Of a stretch of 64,000 nucleotides of DNA, positions 63,726-64,000 are shown piece by piece. Numbering within the stretch: the first letter of the stretch is position 1; each line of letters begins with the position of its first letter. The DNA is from Lucinisca nassula. Lineage: Eukaryota; Mollusca; Bivalvia; Lucinida; Lucinidae. A program made the translations under genes and the position numbers. Location: positions 149,654,675 through 149,718,674 of the forward strand of contig OY757010.1 of NCBI GenBank assembly GCA_963580285.1, read 5' to 3'. The notes under the pieces were generated by a model. It saw only the letters and a program-made list of their open reading frames with translations. It was not told where the DNA came from and did no database searches.

Positions 63726-64000
63726 TTGTTGTCATACCTGCTGATAGCATGGTTCAATATAGGAGTCTGAATTTCTCTCCGTTCATCCGTTTGTCAAATG
63801 GTCAACATTTGCAACGACCCTAGCGTTCACCCAAATGGTCAAGTTTATTTCTCAAGAACTATTAGAGCTTTATTAGTGATACTTTGTACAAGCATATATC
63901 TAGGGGTGCCAACTTTCATGCAAGTATGCATGGCCTACAGTTTATGATTCACTGACTTTGTGAAAATTTGTGACCACCCTAGTGTTCACCCAACTGTCAA
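63726..64000 (+). mobile_element. Second P element, head-to-tail, runs off the edge
   Basis: Starts 'gtcatacctgctgatagcat' directly after the end of the previous P, followed by the same units. Confidence 0.7.

Noticed and set aside
1..64000. Bacterial or viral origin of any segment
   Set aside because: No operon-like gene order, ribosome binding sites or viral proteins were seen. Repeats, introns and SINEs are found throughout.

Overview
This is eukaryotic, animal nuclear DNA, very probably from a bivalve mollusc. The grounds are tRNA-headed SINEs with molluscan-type bodies and GTTAAAC..CAAACAAACA tails, Helitron-like minisatellite elements of the kind common in bivalve introns, intron-split coding exons, and no operons or ribosome binding sites. 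A dreissenid-like clam is my guess and is not proven. The window is about 64 kb, AT-rich and almost entirely repeats. Nearly all open reading frames over 60 codons are chance frames inside repeats.

The only host gene I can support is on the + strand. Four phase-compatible exons (48718-48834, 51536-51635, 55916-56123, 59445-59471) encode about the first 150 residues of the anaphase-promoting complex subunit APC4 (N-terminal WD40 propeller). The rest of the gene should lie beyond the right edge. Its introns are full of nested transposons.

Layout. 1-1,150: tandem minisatellite rich in AGGTCA half-sites. 1,500-12,100: many palindromic MITEs (families A and B with TTAA target sites; others), SINEs S1, S3, S4 and S5, and LINE tails. 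12,250-13,256: Helitron-like H1 (minus). 13,670-22,300: more MITEs, including hAT-type family D with exact 8-bp duplications. 22,313-24,559: a nearly complete but broken Tc1-type transposon. 24,800-45,100: dense nests of the same families. 45,220-47,449: a large H1 copy with a higher-order repeat. 48,700-59,471: APC4 exons with nested insertions, including a dead mariner. 60,447-64,000: tandem Helitron-like element P, split by a SINE and by Helitron-like H2.

The most interesting signal is a hairpin module of roughly 60-85 bp (arm core GCAAACAGTG..AG..CC(A/T)GAT(C/G)AGA) found more than 30 times. It forms the centre of at least three element families with unrelated ends and target sites (TTAA families A and B; hAT-like family D), and also occurs alone. 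Every copy checked keeps the same single imperfect pair (CCAGAT on one arm, CCTGAT on the other). The families also differ by a matched change in both arms (GATCAG/CTGATC versus GATGAG/CTCATC). A second strong result is an internal empty site: one family C copy retains the unoccupied TTAA where two other C copies carry a B element.

Family letters (A, B, C...; S1-S8; H1, H2, P) are my own labels. Boundaries given with a target-site duplication (TSD) were read base by base; the others are good to about 5-20 bp.
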